Source: CAYJDR01 sp964368965 (GTDB lineage: Bacteria; Chrysiogenota; Deferribacteres; Deferribacterales; Mucispirillaceae). From it: a stretch of 64,000 nt of DNA. The notes beneath the pieces were generated by a model, which was not told the DNA's origin, did not search any database, and saw only the letters and a program-made list of their open reading frames with translations. A program made the translations under genes and the position numbers. The stretch covers positions 1 to 64,000 of the forward strand of contig CAYJDR010000007.1 in the NCBI GenBank assembly GCA_964368965.1, in the 5' to 3' direction. Shown one piece after another: positions 25,902-35,730 of the stretch (position 1 is the first letter of the stretch; each line of letters opens with the position of its first letter).

Positions 25902-26381
25902 ATGAAAATAAAATGTGGAAATGGCTTTGATGCCCACCGCTTTGCAGAAGATCGCAAGCTGATCATCGGCGGTGTTGAACTTAAATATGAACTTGGACTC
26001 GCTGGCCATAGCGATGCCGACGTGCTTACACACGCTATCATTGATAGTTTTGTAGGTGTTGCGCTAGGCATGGATATAGGCAACTTGTTTCCAGATAATG
26101 ACGAACAATATAAAGATGTCGACTCTATACTGCTATTAAAAAGAGCACTAGAGTTAGTAAAATTGCAAGGCTCTACGGTATCATGCGTTGATGCAACAAT
26201 CATTGCAGAAAAGCCAAAGATGGCACCGTATATTATCGACATGCGCAAAACAATCTCTAGCGCTATGGGGCTAGCTTTCGAAGATGTCACTATAAAAGCG
26301 ACCACTACTGAAAAGATGGGCTTCACTGGCAGAGGCGAAGGGATTGCTGCGATCGCAACAGCAACAGTTATCAAGGAATAG
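25902..26381 (+). CDS. ispF: 2-C-methyl-D-erythritol 2,4-cyclodiphosphate synthase
   Basis: A 159-aa enzyme of the MEP isoprenoid pathway. Zinc ligands are visible: D10 and H12 in GFDAHRF and a His in LAGHSDADVLTHAIID. The C-terminal TTTEKMGFTGRGEGIAAIA is the family signature. The product route feeds undecaprenyl phosphate, whose recycling enzyme uppP is two genes downstream. RBS is weak (AAAGAAT). Confidence 0.95.
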   Translation: MKIKCGNGFDAHRFAEDRKLIIGGVELKYELGLAGHSDADVLTHAIIDSFVGVALGMDIGNLFPDNDEQYKDVDSILLLKRALELVKLQGSTVSCVDATIIAEKPKMAPYIIDMRKTISSAMGLAFEDVTIKATTTEKMGFTGRGEGIAAIATATVIKE

Positions 26382-26384
26382 CTT

Positions 26385-28043
26385 ATGAAATGTAGCATAA
26401 CATCGCTAGGTGGTATCGGCGAAATAGGCATGAACCTATATATCTACGAAACGAACTCGTCTGCAATCATCGTTGATTGTGGCGTTAAATTCGCAGATGC
26501 AGATGACCCTGGTATCGACTTAATCATCCCTGACTTCAAATACCTTGAGCAAATCAAGCATAAACTTCAATGCGTGTTCATAACACATGCGCACGAAGAC
26601 CATATCGGTGCGTTACCATTCTTGTTGCGCCGTTTTGAACTGCCAGTTATTGCAGCAAAATATACTGTGCCACTCATAAAACATAAACTGAAAGACCATA
26701 ACCTATCTACAGATGTTGAAAGCTTTACGGATAACTTAGCCGTTGAAGCTGGTGATTTTTCGGTTACATTTATACCTGTAAGCCACTCAATACACGGCAC
26801 AGGTGCACTACATATTGAACTGCCAAACACGTTCTCTTGCTTGCACATATCAGACTATAAAATGGACTTCGCACCACTAACATGCACTCCGTTTGACCAT
26901 AAAGCATTCTTAGATATAGGCGATAGAGGGCTAAACTGCCTACTTGCCGACTCTACAAGTTGCTTAGACGGTGCATTCACTGGTGGTGAAACATCAGTTG
27001 TTAGCGGTTTAGGCAAAGTGTTTGATGATGCTAAAGGTAGGATATTTTTTACTACATTCGCCTCTAATACGGAGCGCTTGCAAACGGTTTTCGACCTTGC
27101 AGTAAAGCATAATAGAAAAGTTGCTATCGAAGGTTCATCTGTCGTGAGGCATATCAACCACGCTAGAGAAATGGGGCTACTACGTGTGCAAGAAGATACA
27201 ATCGTTGCACGTAAAGGAATTGAACGCCTACCTGATAACGAAGTCTGCGTGATTGCAACAGGCTCACAAGGTGAGCGCAATAGCGTTATCTCAAAGATAT
27301 CGAAAGACGACTACGCAAAAATATCTGTGCGCCCAACTGATACTTTTATCTTCTCATCACGTGTTATACCAGGTAACGAAAAGCTTGTTGTGCAAACCAT
27401 GAATAATGTCGCATCTTACGGCGCTAAGTGTGTCACAGTTAGAGATGCTAAAATACATGTATCTGGCCACGCTGCAAAATATGATGCAGAACTACTGATG
27501 AAACTTACTCGCCCTGAGTATCTTATACCTATCCATGGTGAACGCATACACCTTGAAGGCCATAAGAAAATAGCAACAAATATCGGCATACCTGAGGAAA
27601 ATATAATCATCACAACAAGCGGCAACTCAATCGTTTTTGATGATGGAACATTTACCCACACGGAAGAAATCGAAGCAGGAAAGCTGTTTGTTGATAACAA
27701 AAACGGCAAAGAACTCACATTAACAGAGCTAAAAAATCGCAAACGACTATCTACTGATGGTGTCGTGATGATGTTTGCAAATGTTGACTTCAAACGCGGG
27801 CGCATGCATGATGACGCTCAAATAGGCATCATAGGGCTGTATGTCGAAGATGGCTACGAGCAAAAACTTGCAACAGATATTATCGAAACTAGCGAAGTCG
27901 CAATATTTGAACGTTTTGAGCAATCAAAATGGGAAGATTGGATATGCGAATACATAACAAAACTTTTTAAACGTCACTTTCTACGTAAACCAGTTATTAA
28001 GCTTTATCTAAAAGATAAGCCCTTGATTGAAGTTGATATATAG
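26385..28043 (+). CDS. rnj: Ribonuclease J
   Basis: A 552-aa beta-CASP metallo-beta-lactamase RNase with endo- and 5'-3' exonuclease activity in RNA decay and rRNA processing. Seen: GGIGEIGMN at the N-terminus, zinc motif HAHEDH near residue 67-72, HSIHGTGALHI, the LLADSTS motif near 187, and HVSGHA followed by PIHGE in the C-terminal part of the CASP domain. Its presence suggests RNase J-based mRNA turnover, unusual for the model Gram-negatives but common in other phyla. It lies 3 nt after ispF. Confidence 0.95.
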   Translation: MKCSITSLGGIGEIGMNLYIYETNSSAIIVDCGVKFADADDPGIDLIIPDFKYLEQIKHKLQCVFITHAHEDHIGALPFLLRRFELPVIAAKYTVPLIKHKLKDHNLSTDVESFTDNLAVEAGDFSVTFIPVSHSIHGTGALHIELPNTFSCLHISDYKMDFAPLTCTPFDHKAFLDIGDRGLNCLLADSTSCLDGAFTGGETSVVSGLGKVFDDAKGRIFFTTFASNTERLQTVFDLAVKHNRKVAIEGSSVVRHINHAREMGLLRVQEDTIVARKGIERLPDNEVCVIATGSQGERNSVISKISKDDYAKISVRPTDTFIFSSRVIPGNEKLVVQTMNNVASYGAKCVTVRDAKIHVSGHAAKYDAELLMKLTRPEYLIPIHGERIHLEGHKKIATNIGIPEENIIITTSGNSIVFDDGTFTHTEEIEAGKLFVDNKNGKELTLTELKNRKRLSTDGVVMMFANVDFKRGRMHDDAQIGIIGLYVEDGYEQKLATDIIETSEVAIFERFEQSKWEDWICEYITKLFKRHFLRKPVIKLYLKDKPLIEVDI

Positions 28044-28076
28044 TGTATAGTGTTCGTTTGGAGATAAATTTATACA

Positions 28077-28865
28077 ATGGAAACAAAAGACACTATCATA
28101 TTAGGACTCATACAAGGCTTAACCGAGTTTTTACCTGTCAGCAGCTCTGGTCATTTAGCGATTGCCCAGCACTTGATGGAGTTTACCCAACCAGGCCTAC
28201 TTTTTGACACACTGCTACACTTTGCTACGCTACTTGCAGTAGTATTATTTTTTAGGAAGCGTGTCGGATATCTTATCCTATCATTCTTTGGGTTATTTCT
28301 TAGCAAATACCGAAAGTATTACATCGAAAACAAGCGCTTCTTTTGGGGTATCATCATAGCCACTATACCAACTGGCATAATTGGGCTTGCGCTCGAAAGC
28401 CATGTTACGAGCTATCTAAAATCTGTTACGCTTGTTGGGTATGCGCTCATCGCTACGTCGCTATTACTTGTAATATCCGACCAATTCAAACCAACTGGGC
28501 AACTTAGCAACAGAAAAAGTATCGTGCTAGGTATTGTGCAAGGGTTAGCTGTTATACCTGGCATTTCACGCTCTGGCTCTACAATATCGTTCGCGGTAAT
28601 GCTTGGCGTATCTAGGAAAGAGGCTGCGGAGTTTTCGTTCCTCATGTCTATACCTGCAATAGTTGGCGCAACCATACTGCAAATTAGACATATAGAAAGT
28701 GTCGCAACAACCGATTTAGCACCATACGCTATCGGCATGCTTGCAGCTTTTTTCAGTGGCCTAGCCGCTATAAAATTTATGATAATAATTGTTGAAAAAG
28801 CAAAGCTTATGTTTTTTGCTTTTTACTGCCTAATATTAGGCATCTTCACGGTGATATATTTATGA
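28077..28865 (+). CDS. uppP: Undecaprenyl-diphosphate phosphatase
   Basis: A 262-aa membrane enzyme that recycles the lipid carrier for peptidoglycan and LPS; overexpression of homologues gives bacitracin resistance. Family motifs: GLIQGLTEFLPVSSSGHL at residues 10-27 (catalytic Glu and His) and the PGISRSGSTIS motif near 161. About eight hydrophobic segments. GGAG precedes the ATG; its last codons overlap the ftsK ATG. Confidence 0.96.
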   Translation: METKDTIILGLIQGLTEFLPVSSSGHLAIAQHLMEFTQPGLLFDTLLHFATLLAVVLFFRKRVGYLILSFFGLFLSKYRKYYIENKRFFWGIIIATIPTGIIGLALESHVTSYLKSVTLVGYALIATSLLLVISDQFKPTGQLSNRKSIVLGIVQGLAVIPGISRSGSTISFAVMLGVSRKEAAEFSFLMSIPAIVGATILQIRHIESVATTDLAPYAIGMLAAFFSGLAAIKFMIIIVEKAKLMFFAFYCLILGIFTVIYL

Positions 28866-31258
28866 AACGTAACGTAGCTAAAAAACAACACGAAGAAAAA
28901 GGGATCAGCATTGATATCTTATTGCTGATGTTCGCACTACTCGGGGTATTTTTCTTACTCTCGCTTGTGTCACACTCGCAAAATGATCCTTCATTTTCTA
29001 ACATCGTGTTTACAAAATACAAAGATGTAACACAAAACTTGTTCGGTAAAGTGGGCGCATACACATCTGATGCGCTAGGCACAGCTGTAGGCACACCTGC
29101 ACTACTCATGCCATTTTTACTGTTCTACATGACGCTATTATTACACCGCTATAAAAGCGACCGCGTTAAACCTGGCAGAATTTTATTTATACTCATCAAC
29201 GGTATATTCATCATAATGACGCTTGCTATATTTTATGGCTTAATCGGTGGCGAAGATGTTTTCTTTGCAACAAAGCCAGCTGGTGGTGCTATCGGTGTGC
29301 TTGCCTCTGCGTTTATAGCTTCACTTGTTGGGCGTGTTGGCGGTATTATTTTATCACTTGGGTTACTGCTTGCACTTAGTATGCTATTTTTCAGCATGTC
29401 GCTATCAGAAGTTGGCAAAAGCACAAAAACAACAGCACAAACTATATTAGGCTCATTCATTGCCCTATTTGCTGTTATTAAAAATAAGTTCAAGAAAGGC
29501 GACAAAATTGAATCAGATGAAATAGACAACCAAGTTCAACAAGTTGAGCCAGAAGTAGTGCTTGACCAAGACGAACGCGATGCAATAAACAGCATCATGT
29601 TTACAAAAGAAACTGAAAAAGAACCAGAAATTGCAGACACGCTACTATCAGACTATAACGATGTGTTCGTGCCAGCTCAACAGCAACCATCAGTTGAAGA
29701 GTTTATAGAAAAAGCACCTGAACCTGTTGTTGAAGACGAGCCAATCATTGTGCGTGAACCTGTAAAGATTGAAGAAGAACATATTGCTGAAGAGCCGATC
29801 ATATTACATAAGCAAGCGAAAGTTGAAAAGAAGCTGTTTGCGTCTTACTCGCTACCACTTAATATATTAACTGATCCAGACAGATCAATAAAGCAAGACT
29901 CCCCTGAAGAGCTACAGCGCCAAGCTGACTTGCTTATACAAAAACTGCAAGACTTTGACGTATCAGGCAAAGTGAAAGCGATACAACCAGGGCCCGTTGT
30001 TACAATGTTTGAAGTTGAGCCCGCTGCTGGTACACGCATTAGCAAAATAGCAGGGCTTGAAAAAGACCTAGCATTAAGCATGAGCGCACTCTCAATACGT
30101 ATCATTGCGCCTATACCTGGCACAAACAGAATTGGTGTAGAAGTGCCTAACAGAAACCGTGCCGGCGTTGCAATTAAAGAGCTGTTACAAACTAAAGAGT
30201 TTGCTGCCAATACATCGCCGCTGACAGTAGCACTCGGCAAAGACGTTACTGGCAAGCCGTTCATGTCTGATGTGAAAAAGATGCCTCACTTGCTTGTTGC
30301 AGGTACTACTGGTAGTGGTAAATCTGTCGGTGTAAATACTATGATATGCTCCATGCTTTACAAGTCATCTCCTGAGCAAGTAAAATTCATAATGATTGAC
30401 CCAAAGATGGTTGAGCTTAGCATATATCGTGACATACCGCACTTGTTAGCACCAGTTGTGACAGATACTAAACTTGCGCCTAGCGTTTTACGCAACGTAG
30501 TAGACGAAATGGAACGTCGCTATGAAAAACTTATGGAAAAGAAAGTGCGTAACATTGAAGGCTACAACGAAATGGTAGCGAAAGACGGTAGCGAGCCTGA
30601 AATGTTCTACCTTGTTGTAGTTGTTGACGAGTTTGCAGATTTAATGATGGTAGCTGGCAAAGATGTTGAAACATCTATCACAAGGATAGCCCAAAAAGCG
30701 CGTGCAGTAGGTATCCACTTGATCATCGCTACACAACGCCCTACTGCAAATGTTATCACAGGCTTAATCAAAGCAAATATGCCAGCAAGGCTTGCGTTTA
30801 AAGTTGCACAGTCAAACGATTCAAGAATTATCTTAGATCAAAAAGGCGCTGATATGTTGCTAGGCTACGGCGATAGCCTCTTTATCCCACCTGGAACAAG
30901 CGACGCATTACGCATACACGGCGCATTTGTAAGCGATGAAGAAGTTAGAAATATCGTAGAATGTGCAAAAGAATTTGGCGAGCCAGAATACAACATGGAA
31001 ATATTGAAAGACCATTCAGAAGAGGAAGCTTCAAACTCCCCAGATGGCGAAAAAGAAGATAGCAAATATCAAGAAGCACTCGACTTAGTCTACAGAAAAG
31101 AGCAAGCATCAATCTCTATGATACAACGCGATTTAAGCATAGGCTATAACCGTGCCGCAAAAATATTCGAGATGATGGAACGCAGAGGAATTATTGAGCC
31201 TAGCACAGGTTCATCAAAGCCACGTAAAGTTATTCGCCCACGTGATGGCGACTATTAA
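28862..31258 (+). CDS. ftsK: DNA translocase FtsK
   Basis: A 798-aa hexameric pump that moves chromosome ends at the division septum. N-terminal part: four membrane spans within about 185 residues. Middle: an acidic linker of about 130 residues. Motor: Walker A AGTTGSGKSVGVN near 479-491, Walker B VVVDEFADLM. C-terminal gamma winged helix: ISMIQRDLSIGYNRAAKIFEMMERRG, noted as QRDLSIGYNRAA, which reads KOPS-type sequences. The short linker places it with SpoIIIE/FtsK proteins of about 800 aa. ATGA overlap with uppP. Confidence 0.96.
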   Translation: MKRNVAKKQHEEKGISIDILLLMFALLGVFFLLSLVSHSQNDPSFSNIVFTKYKDVTQNLFGKVGAYTSDALGTAVGTPALLMPFLLFYMTLLLHRYKSDRVKPGRILFILINGIFIIMTLAIFYGLIGGEDVFFATKPAGGAIGVLASAFIASLVGRVGGIILSLGLLLALSMLFFSMSLSEVGKSTKTTAQTILGSFIALFAVIKNKFKKGDKIESDEIDNQVQQVEPEVVLDQDERDAINSIMFTKETEKEPEIADTLLSDYNDVFVPAQQQPSVEEFIEKAPEPVVEDEPIIVREPVKIEEEHIAEEPIILHKQAKVEKKLFASYSLPLNILTDPDRSIKQDSPEELQRQADLLIQKLQDFDVSGKVKAIQPGPVVTMFEVEPAAGTRISKIAGLEKDLALSMSALSIRIIAPIPGTNRIGVEVPNRNRAGVAIKELLQTKEFAANTSPLTVALGKDVTGKPFMSDVKKMPHLLVAGTTGSGKSVGVNTMICSMLYKSSPEQVKFIMIDPKMVELSIYRDIPHLLAPVVTDTKLAPSVLRNVVDEMERRYEKLMEKKVRNIEGYNEMVAKDGSEPEMFYLVVVVDEFADLMMVAGKDVETSITRIAQKARAVGIHLIIATQRPTANVITGLIKANMPARLAFKVAQSNDSRIILDQKGADMLLGYGDSLFIPPGTSDALRIHGAFVSDEEVRNIVECAKEFGEPEYNMEILKDHSEEEASNSPDGEKEDSKYQEALDLVYRKEQASISMIQRDLSIGYNRAAKIFEMMERRGIIEPSTGSSKPRKVIRPRDGDY

Positions 31259-31279
31259 TAAACAGTAAGAGGTGTCCAA

Positions 31280-32518
31280 ATGGATAGTAAAGCATTGAAA
31301 TCCACAGTAGAAAGTCTTATTCCTAGCTACATTAAGAACTTAGAATTTGTTACAAATATCGACTCTGTTACAGGTAACATCGAAGGCAGCCGTAAAATTG
31401 CTGAATGGCTAAAGATTAAAATCACAGAACTTGGTGGCACATACGAAGTTAGAGATAACGGGCGTGGCGCACACGTGTTTGCATCGTTCAAGGGCAACGG
31501 CAACAAAAAGCTTTTATTAGTAGTACATACAGATACAGTGCTTGGCACACAAGACGGCAAACGACTATTTGAAATAGATGACAACATGATAGCTAAAGGC
31601 GCTGGCGTTGGTGATTGTAAAGCATCTGCTATCCAAATGCTATTTGCTGTTAAAGCTATGCAAGATATGGGCGATACTCCGTTTAAAGAAATTACTATAT
31701 TCTTTGACTCTGAGGAAGAAGGCGGCTCGCCTGATGAGGTAGCTTTCGCAAAAGAGTTAGCACAAAAAGCTGATTATGCAATCGTTTGCGACACTGGCAG
31801 ACCAAACTGGGGCGTATGTACAAAGCGTAAAGGCTCTGGAAGATACACTATAGAAATTGAAGGCGTAAGTGGCCACGCTGGCAACGGTATCCATGCTGCG
31901 TCTAACGCAGTTTCTGAGGCTTGCTACATGGCTACAAAAATACTCGCACTTAGCTCACCTATGCCAGAGGGCGACCCTAGCGACTATACATCAGCAGCGC
32001 TAGAAGCAAAAGGAATTGTAGAACATGGGCAATATATCCCTGATAACACAATCAACATCGCACAAGTAACAACAAACAACGATAAATATAATGTTATACC
32101 TGATTATGCAAAACTAATGGTTGAAACACGTTGCTATGAAACAGCAGAACTTGTACGCATTGAAAACGCTATCAAAGATATCATCGCTAACCCAACTATC
32201 AAAGGTGTAAAAGTTACACTAAGTGGCGGACTAGGGCAACCACCTCTACAAAAAGATGAACACGCTGCAAAACTATTTGACCTTTACAAAAATATCGTCA
32301 AGGAAGAATACGGAGCAGATATTGTTGAGTGGACTGCTGGTGGTTTAACTATCGCAAACACTACTAGCCAATTTGTACCGACGATTGATGCACTAGGTGT
32401 AGATGTTGACCCACAATGCGAACACACGCTACTTGAATGGGTAGACTTAAAATGCTTTGCACCACGTACTGTTGCATTGATACAGTTAATTGACCAAGTT
32501 GATAAACTAGAATTATAG
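31280..32518 (+). CDS. M20 family metallopeptidase (carboxypeptidase G2-like)
   Basis: A 412-aa zinc peptidase. Metal and catalytic motifs: LVVHTDTV (His and Asp), the following GVGDCK bridge-region motif where many members have GxxDmK, FDSEEEGG (general base Glu and ligand Glu), VCDTGRP, and a C-terminal His in PQCEHT. The dimerisation-domain segment GVSGHAGNGIHAASNA fits the M20A/CPG2 group. It is distinct from the three M20D enzymes at 39-43 kb. Substrate unknown; a peptide or N-acyl amino acid is likely. A terminator follows. Confidence 0.85.
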   Translation: MDSKALKSTVESLIPSYIKNLEFVTNIDSVTGNIEGSRKIAEWLKIKITELGGTYEVRDNGRGAHVFASFKGNGNKKLLLVVHTDTVLGTQDGKRLFEIDDNMIAKGAGVGDCKASAIQMLFAVKAMQDMGDTPFKEITIFFDSEEEGGSPDEVAFAKELAQKADYAIVCDTGRPNWGVCTKRKGSGRYTIEIEGVSGHAGNGIHAASNAVSEACYMATKILALSSPMPEGDPSDYTSAALEAKGIVEHGQYIPDNTINIAQVTTNNDKYNVIPDYAKLMVETRCYETAELVRIENAIKDIIANPTIKGVKVTLSGGLGQPPLQKDEHAAKLFDLYKNIVKEEYGADIVEWTAGGLTIANTTSQFVPTIDALGVDVDPQCEHTLLEWVDLKCFAPRTVALIQLIDQVDKLEL

Positions 32519-32527
32519 AAAAATTAA

Positions 32528-32555
32528 AGGGTAGCTTTTACGGCTACCCTTTTTC
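32528..32555 (+). terminator. Intrinsic terminator between the M20 gene and katA
   Basis: AGGGTAGC and GCTACCCT form an 8-bp stem around 7 nt, then TTTTT. The minus strand carries TTTAATTTTT after the same stem, so it may serve the convergent katA as well. Confidence 0.9.
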
Positions 32556-32572
32556 ATTTATACATATTTAAC

Positions 32573-34012
32573 TTATAAGCCTAATGCTTTTTTAACGCCT
32601 TCGCCGTATTCCACATCACACTGCATGCAGTTATTTACATGGCGCAGTTTCACTTCGTCTGGAGCGTCACCCATTGCACGTGCCGTGTTTTCAAATAGCA
32701 CTTGTTTTTGCTCTGGTGTCATTAGCTGGAATAACATCTTCGGTTGCTCGAAGTAGTTGCTGTCGTCTTCGCGGTAGTCATAGCGCATTCCATCACCCTC
32801 TAGCTTCAGTGGTGGCTCTTCTACAGATTTATCTTCTTGCCACTCACCAAACATATTAGGCTCATAATGAAGCTTTGCACCTTGGTTGCCATCTACACGC
32901 ATCATGCCATCTCTATGGAATGAATTTACAGGACAACGTGGAGCGTTTACAGGTATCATATTATGGTTTACACCTAAGCGATAGCGCTGTGCATCACCGT
33001 ATGAAAATAAGCGACCTTGCAACATCCTATCAGGCGAGAAACCAATTCCAGGAACAATGTTCGCAGGGCTAAATGCCGCTTGCTCAACTTCTGCAAAATA
33101 GTTTTCAGGATTTTTATTAAGTTCTAAAACACCAACTTCAATTAGTGGATAATCTTTCTTTAACCACACTTTAGTTAAATCAAACGGATGATATTTGTAT
33201 GTGTCTGCCTCTTTCTCAGGCATGATTTGAACATATAATGTCCACTTAGGGAAATCGCCCTTTTCAATACTTTCAAATAAATCTTTCTGGTGGCTCTCTC
33301 TATCTTTACCGATGATAGCTTCCGCCTCAGCGTCAGTTAAGTTTTTGATACCTTGTTGAGTTTTAAAGTGGAACTTAACCCAGTAGCGCTCGTTATCAGA
33401 GTTGATAAAGCTATAAGTATGGCTACCGAAGCCGTCCATATGGCGATAACTTGCTGGAATGCCCCTATCGCTCATAACGATAGTAACTTGGTGTAGTGCT
33501 TCTGGTAGGTTTGTCCAGAAATCCCAGTTATTGAGCGCTGAGCGCATATTTGTTTTAGGGTCACGCTTTACAGCATGGTTTAAATCAGGGAATTTTAAAG
33601 GATCACGGAAAAAGAATACTGGAGTGTTGTTACCAACTAAATCCCAGTTGCCTTCATCTGTATAGAACTTCATAGCGAAGCCACGGATATCGCGCTCCGC
33701 ATCAGCAGCGCCACGCTCGCCAGCAACAGTTGAAAACCTTAAAAATAGATCAGTTTTCTTGCCGATGTTGCTAAAAATATTCGCTTTTGTATATTTAGTG
33801 ATATCATGCGTTACAGTAAACGAACCATACGCACCAGAGCCCTTTGCATGCATGCGGCGCTCAGGGATAACTTCTCTATCAAAATGTGCCAATTTCTCTA
33901 GAAACCACACATCTTGCAACAGCATTGGGCCACGCTTTCCTGCAGTAAGGCTATCTTGGTTATTTGCAACGGGTGCACCGTTCGCAGTGGTCAGCTTTTT
34001 CTTGTCAGACAT
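32573..34012 (-). CDS. katA: Monofunctional heme catalase
   Basis: A 479-aa small-subunit catalase that dismutates hydrogen peroxide. Seen: distal His in RRMHAKGSGAYG (about residues 53-64), distal Asn in DLVGNNTPVFFFRD (about 127-140), and the proximal heme-ligand Tyr in RLFSYGDAQRYRLG (about 335-348). There is no signal peptide and no C-terminal flavodoxin-like domain, so it is the small cytosolic clade. AGAGGTGAAT precedes the ATG. It appears monocistronic and implies exposure to oxygen or peroxide. Confidence 0.97.
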   Translation of the reverse strand: MSDKKKLTTANGAPVANNQDSLTAGKRGPMLLQDVWFLEKLAHFDREVIPERRMHAKGSGAYGSFTVTHDITKYTKANIFSNIGKKTDLFLRFSTVAGERGAADAERDIRGFAMKFYTDEGNWDLVGNNTPVFFFRDPLKFPDLNHAVKRDPKTNMRSALNNWDFWTNLPEALHQVTIVMSDRGIPASYRHMDGFGSHTYSFINSDNERYWVKFHFKTQQGIKNLTDAEAEAIIGKDRESHQKDLFESIEKGDFPKWTLYVQIMPEKEADTYKYHPFDLTKVWLKKDYPLIEVGVLELNKNPENYFAEVEQAAFSPANIVPGIGFSPDRMLQGRLFSYGDAQRYRLGVNHNMIPVNAPRCPVNSFHRDGMMRVDGNQGAKLHYEPNMFGEWQEDKSVEEPPLKLEGDGMRYDYREDDSNYFEQPKMLFQLMTPEQKQVLFENTARAMGDAPDEVKLRHVNNCMQCDVEYGEGVKKALGL

Positions 34013-34118
34013 AATTCACCTCTAATATTATAATTGTGCCGTTAAAGCTAGTATCATAAGCTAACTTAACACAGCTATATAAAAAAGGCAATATTTAAAT
34101 AATACAATAATTATCTAT

Positions 34119-34574
34119 TTATGCTTTCTTGAATACGAACAGCCCTCTTTTTAATGAAAACTGTGTACAGTCGCCATCATCATTATAGATTGCTTTTAGA
34201 TTTTTTGCGATTTTTACTGGTACCTTATTAATAAAGTCTTTATATGGTAAAAGGTTATCACCACTTATAACTTCATCCACTTGTTTATAATATTCTAAGT
34301 GCATTTCATATTCAGCAGCGCTGTTTATGATTTCCCTAGTTGTGTAATACCTCACGTGTTGATTGTCGAGTGAGAATGCAACACTATTTAGCCTTGCATC
34401 TTCTACATCTGTAACGATATCACTTATTAATATGCTTGATCTTGCACTTAAGTCCTCTGCTATATCATGCATGTAATGGCTCAAGTTCGACGCTTTGCGT
34501 AATGTGTCTTGAATTACAGTACAATTTTCGACATTGTCACACGAATTTTCATGAATTAAGCATTTGATAGCCAT
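34119..34574 (-). CDS. Unknown protein coupled to metX
   Basis: A 151-aa soluble protein I do not recognise. It has four Cys in the first 20 residues or so (CLIHENSCDNVENC) and one near the C-terminus, a predicted helical middle part and a basic, hydrophobic end (LKRGLFVFKKA). It has no signal peptide and no methyltransferase motif, so it is not MetW, which often follows metX. Its ribosome-binding site GAGGTG lies inside the last codons of metX and its ATG is 4 nt after the metX stop, so the two are clearly co-translated. A role linked to methionine synthesis is inference from position only. Confidence 0.6.
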   Translation of the reverse strand: MAIKCLIHENSCDNVENCTVIQDTLRKASNLSHYMHDIAEDLSARSSILISDIVTDVEDARLNSVAFSLDNQHVRYYTTREIINSAAEYEMHLEYYKQVDEVISGDNLLPYKDFINKVPVKIAKNLKAIYNDDGDCTQFSLKRGLFVFKKA

Positions 34575-34578
34575 ACTA

Positions 34579-35697
34579 CTACACCTCTATTTTGTTTAAA
34601 AAAGTTGATACAACCACTGGCTGTTCACCAAAATCAATAAGGAACGAGTCGTGCCCATAGTCAGATTCTATCATAACTCGCTCAGGAATGTTACCACTTT
34701 TTGTCATGTATTCAACCATTTCGTCAGTTTGATATGGCGGAAATAGGAAGTCTGACGTATAGTCAATAAACAAAGTTTTTGCCTTAATTCTGCTAAGCGC
34801 TTCGCTATATGAACCATAACCATATGATAAATCGAAGATATCCATAGCCTTTAGCACATATAGATAGCTGTTTGGATCGAAGCGTTCTGTAAATTTATAG
34901 CCATTGTAGCGCAAATAGTTTTCAACCTCATATACACTAGAAAAATCATAAATACTCTCTTGAGAGCCTAATCTTCTGCCAAATTTCTTATGAAATGCCG
35001 TATCAGATAGGTACGTAATGTGTCCAGCCATGCGCCCTATTGCTAGGCCGTCGAGTGGTGCATCTTTGCCGTAGTAGTTTCCGTTGTTCCAGTTTGGGTC
35101 TTTCTTGATAGCGAATCGTGCGATAGTGTTAAACGCCATAGCCATAGGTGTGATGTGCCCAGCAGCAGAGATAACAATCAACGCATTTACACAATCAGGA
35201 TATGTTATACCCCACTCAAGTGCTTGCATACCACCGAGTGAGCCACCAACAACAGCATAAACTTTATCTATGCCAAGTTTAGTCAGCAACCGTTTTTGCA
35301 ACTTTACCATGTCTTTGATTGTTACAACTGGGAACTTAATGCCATAAGGCACACCAGTAGATTTATCGACACTTGCAGGGCCTGTAGTGCCATAACAACT
35401 ACCTAAGATATTGCTACATACAACAAAATATTTGTTTGTATCAATGCCTTTTCCAGGGCCTATCATGTCGTCCCACCAGCCTGGTTTATCGTCGTCTGGG
35501 GAGTTGTAGCCAGCAGCATGTGCAGAGCCTGTTAGTGCATGGCACACTAAGATTGCGTTACTTTTATCCTCATTAAGTGTGCCATACGTTTCATATGCAA
35601 CAGTAATGGGCGATAACATACGCCCACTTTCTAAATAGAATTCTTCATTAAATATATGTGTCTGTGTTCTAACAATACCAACAGAATTTTCTTCCAT
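34579..35697 (-). CDS. metX: Homoserine O-acetyltransferase
   Basis: A 372-aa alpha/beta hydrolase-fold enzyme that acylates homoserine, the first committed step of methionine synthesis. Catalytic Ser is in GGSLGGMQALEW (about 143-154), Asp in the LFIDYTSDFLFPP region and His in DYGHDSFLI near the C-terminus. Whether it uses acetyl- or succinyl-CoA cannot be settled by eye, though the neighbouring metY fits the acetyl route. It is 33 nt downstream of metY. Confidence 0.92.
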   Translation of the reverse strand: MEENSVGIVRTQTHIFNEEFYLESGRMLSPITVAYETYGTLNEDKSNAILVCHALTGSAHAAGYNSPDDDKPGWWDDMIGPGKGIDTNKYFVVCSNILGSCYGTTGPASVDKSTGVPYGIKFPVVTIKDMVKLQKRLLTKLGIDKVYAVVGGSLGGMQALEWGITYPDCVNALIVISAAGHITPMAMAFNTIARFAIKKDPNWNNGNYYGKDAPLDGLAIGRMAGHITYLSDTAFHKKFGRRLGSQESIYDFSSVYEVENYLRYNGYKFTERFDPNSYLYVLKAMDIFDLSYGYGSYSEALSRIKAKTLFIDYTSDFLFPPYQTDEMVEYMTKSGNIPERVMIESDYGHDSFLIDFGEQPVVVSTFLNKIEV

Positions 35698-35730
35698 TAA
35701 TAACCACCAAAAAAATTTTCTGTAGATACC

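Noticed and set aside
25874..26431. 185-codon frame opposite ispF
   Set aside because: ispF is complete and canonical on the plus strand; the opposite frame has no recognisable features.
34022..34118. Promoter for katA
   Set aside because: Several AT-rich hexamers are present but none with good -35/-10 spacing, so no site is claimed.
34119..34574. MetW
   Set aside because: Position after metX suggests it, but there is no SAM-binding glycine motif and the sequence is unlike a methyltransferase.
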